A stretch of DNA of 7,678 nucleotides. It comes from Clostridia bacterium. Its GTDB lineage: Bacteria > Bacillota_A > Clostridia > Christensenellales > Borkfalkiaceae. The notes beneath the pieces were generated by a model that saw only the letters and a program-made list of their open reading frames with translations, was not told where the DNA came from and did no database searches. The stretch lies in NCBI GenBank assembly GCA_017504735.1, contig JAFVQP010000148.1, positions 1-7,678 on the forward strand, written 5' to 3'. This document shows, in pieces, positions 7,488 through 7,678 of the stretch. Numbering within the stretch: the stretch's first letter is position 1; each line of letters opens with the position of its first letter. Position numbers and translations under genes: made by a program.

Positions 7488-7493
7488 TCCCCC
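7488..7493. other. Probable junction between unrelated sequences
   Basis: The binding-protein frame stops making sense exactly where its start codon should be. GC content is 29/70 for 7421-7490 and 52/70 for 7491-7560 by hand count. On the far side another gene start with its own promoter reads toward this point and is cut off out of frame. A chimeric assembly or a real rearrangement would both give this picture. Confidence 0.65.
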
Positions 7494-7501
7494 GCCGGGG
7501 G
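7489..7501. repeat. GC-only hairpin at the junction
   Basis: Five C (7489-7493) and five G (7497-7501) form a perfect 5-bp stem with a 3-base GCC loop, directly next to a run of six T on the + strand (7483-7488). The stem with adjacent homopolymers is prone to polymerase slippage or template switching. Its position at the junction may be relevant or incidental. Confidence 0.55.
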
Positions 7502-7591
7502 CATCCCATTTGCCGCCAGAGCGCGGCGCCAGGCCAGCAGAACCCGCCCGCCAATACCACCAAGACCTATGAGGAGTGTGCGCTTCTTCAT
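7489..7591 (-). pseudogene. Truncated 5' end of an unidentified gene, possible Rossmann-type protein
   Basis: ATG 7591 opens a frame reading MKKRTLLIGLGGIGGRVLL, then an Ala/Arg-rich stretch AWRRALAANGMPPAG, before reaching the junction. Beyond the junction the frame runs out of phase through the binding protein's signal-peptide region and stops at 7403. A basic start, a short hydrophobic strand and GxGxxG (GLGGIG) are what the first beta-alpha-beta unit of an NAD(P)-binding protein looks like, but 35 residues are too few to name a family. A promoter lies at the right distance upstream; the ribosome binding site is weak (CAGGG, 12 bases before the ATG). The codon use is far richer in G and C than in the rest of the window, suggesting another source organism. 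A leaky chance ORF cannot be excluded. Confidence 0.4.
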
Positions 7592-7614
7592 ACTATTCAA
7601 ATACCCTGTCTGCC

Positions 7615-7642
7615 AGTATAGCAGCTTGTCCCGCAGGGTCAA
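7615..7642 (-). promoter_or_regulatory. Sigma-70 type promoter of the truncated right-end gene
   Basis: On the - strand TTGACC (7642-7637) and TATACT (7620-7615) are 16 bases apart. Transcription would begin near 7608, about 17 bases before ATG 7591. The -35 box overlaps one half of the palindrome at 7638-7658, so it is probably regulated. Confidence 0.6.
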
Positions 7643-7658
7643 TCATTTATTGATTGAC
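7638..7658. promoter_or_regulatory. Palindromic operator-like site over the -35 box
   Basis: GTCAATCA (7638-7645) and TGATTGAC (7651-7658) are a perfect 8-bp inverted repeat with a 5-base spacer. The 21-bp dyad lacks a T-run and lies at the upstream edge of a promoter, with one half-site sharing the TTGAC of the -35 box. This placement fits binding by a dimeric repressor or other regulator of the right-end gene. Which regulator family it belongs to cannot be told. Confidence 0.55.
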
Positions 7659-7678
7659 GAATTGCGATTTATTGCTCC

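Noticed and set aside
7378..7572. + strand reading frame of 64 codons opposite the binding-protein start region
   Set aside because: It crosses the junction, is antisense to the signal peptide, has no ribosome binding site and shows no recognisable protein features.
7489..7678. Insertion sequence or transposon end at the junction
   Set aside because: No terminal inverted repeat, target duplication or transposase fragment is visible; the only inverted repeats are the GC hairpin and the operator-like palindrome.
1..7678. CRISPR array, tRNA, rRNA, riboswitch, phage or toxin-antitoxin genes
   Set aside because: No regularly spaced repeats, RNA gene signatures or suitable small gene pairs were found on either strand. 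Intergenic gaps are all under about 200 bases and are explained by the terminators, promoters and junction listed.

Overview
The window suggests a low-to-mid GC Gram-positive bacterium, most likely an uncultured gut-type Clostridia/Firmicutes relative. The clues are strong AGGAGG-type ribosome binding sites, lipoprotein signal peptides on solute-binding and surface proteins, GTG starts, ATGA-coupled operons, and a MalE/MalF/MalG importer with no ATPase gene beside it (Firmicutes often share one ATPase among several such importers). This is inference from gene style; no ribosomal or phylogenetic marker is present.

Left part (2-3271, + strand): a maltodextrin-type sugar importer operon. The gene for the MalE-like binding protein enters from beyond the left edge, so its signal peptide and N-terminal part are missing. 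It is followed by a MalF-like permease with an unusual N-terminal extension and a MalG-like permease joined by a 4-nt ATGA overlap. An intrinsic terminator closes the operon at about 3289-3320.

Middle (3330-4913, + strand): a single gene with its own near-consensus extended -10 promoter, encoding a lipoprotein with a von Willebrand factor A domain of the YfbK type and an intact MIDAS metal site. A strong hairpin after it lies between two convergent genes and probably terminates transcription mainly from the left.

Right part (4920-7487, - strand): a three-gene NitT/TauT-type (SsuABC/ThiXYZ-like) importer operon in the order binding lipoprotein, ATPase, permease, reading right to left. All three importer components are present; the substrate cannot be read from the sequence.

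Right end (about 7488-7678): the most anomalous place. The binding protein's lipoprotein signal peptide is intact in frame back to a Lys-Asn-Thr-Lys start, but the codon where ATG should be is GGA, and no ATG, GTG or TTG lies between there and the upstream in-frame stop. At exactly this point base composition jumps from about 41% to about 74% GC (hand count over 70 bases each side). Beyond it is an unrelated gene start with its own promoter, a perfect palindromic operator-like site and a Rossmann-type GLGGIGG motif. The simplest reading is a junction between two unrelated DNAs, either an assembly or library chimera or a genuine rearrangement. I found no convincing new defence, mobile or RNA system.
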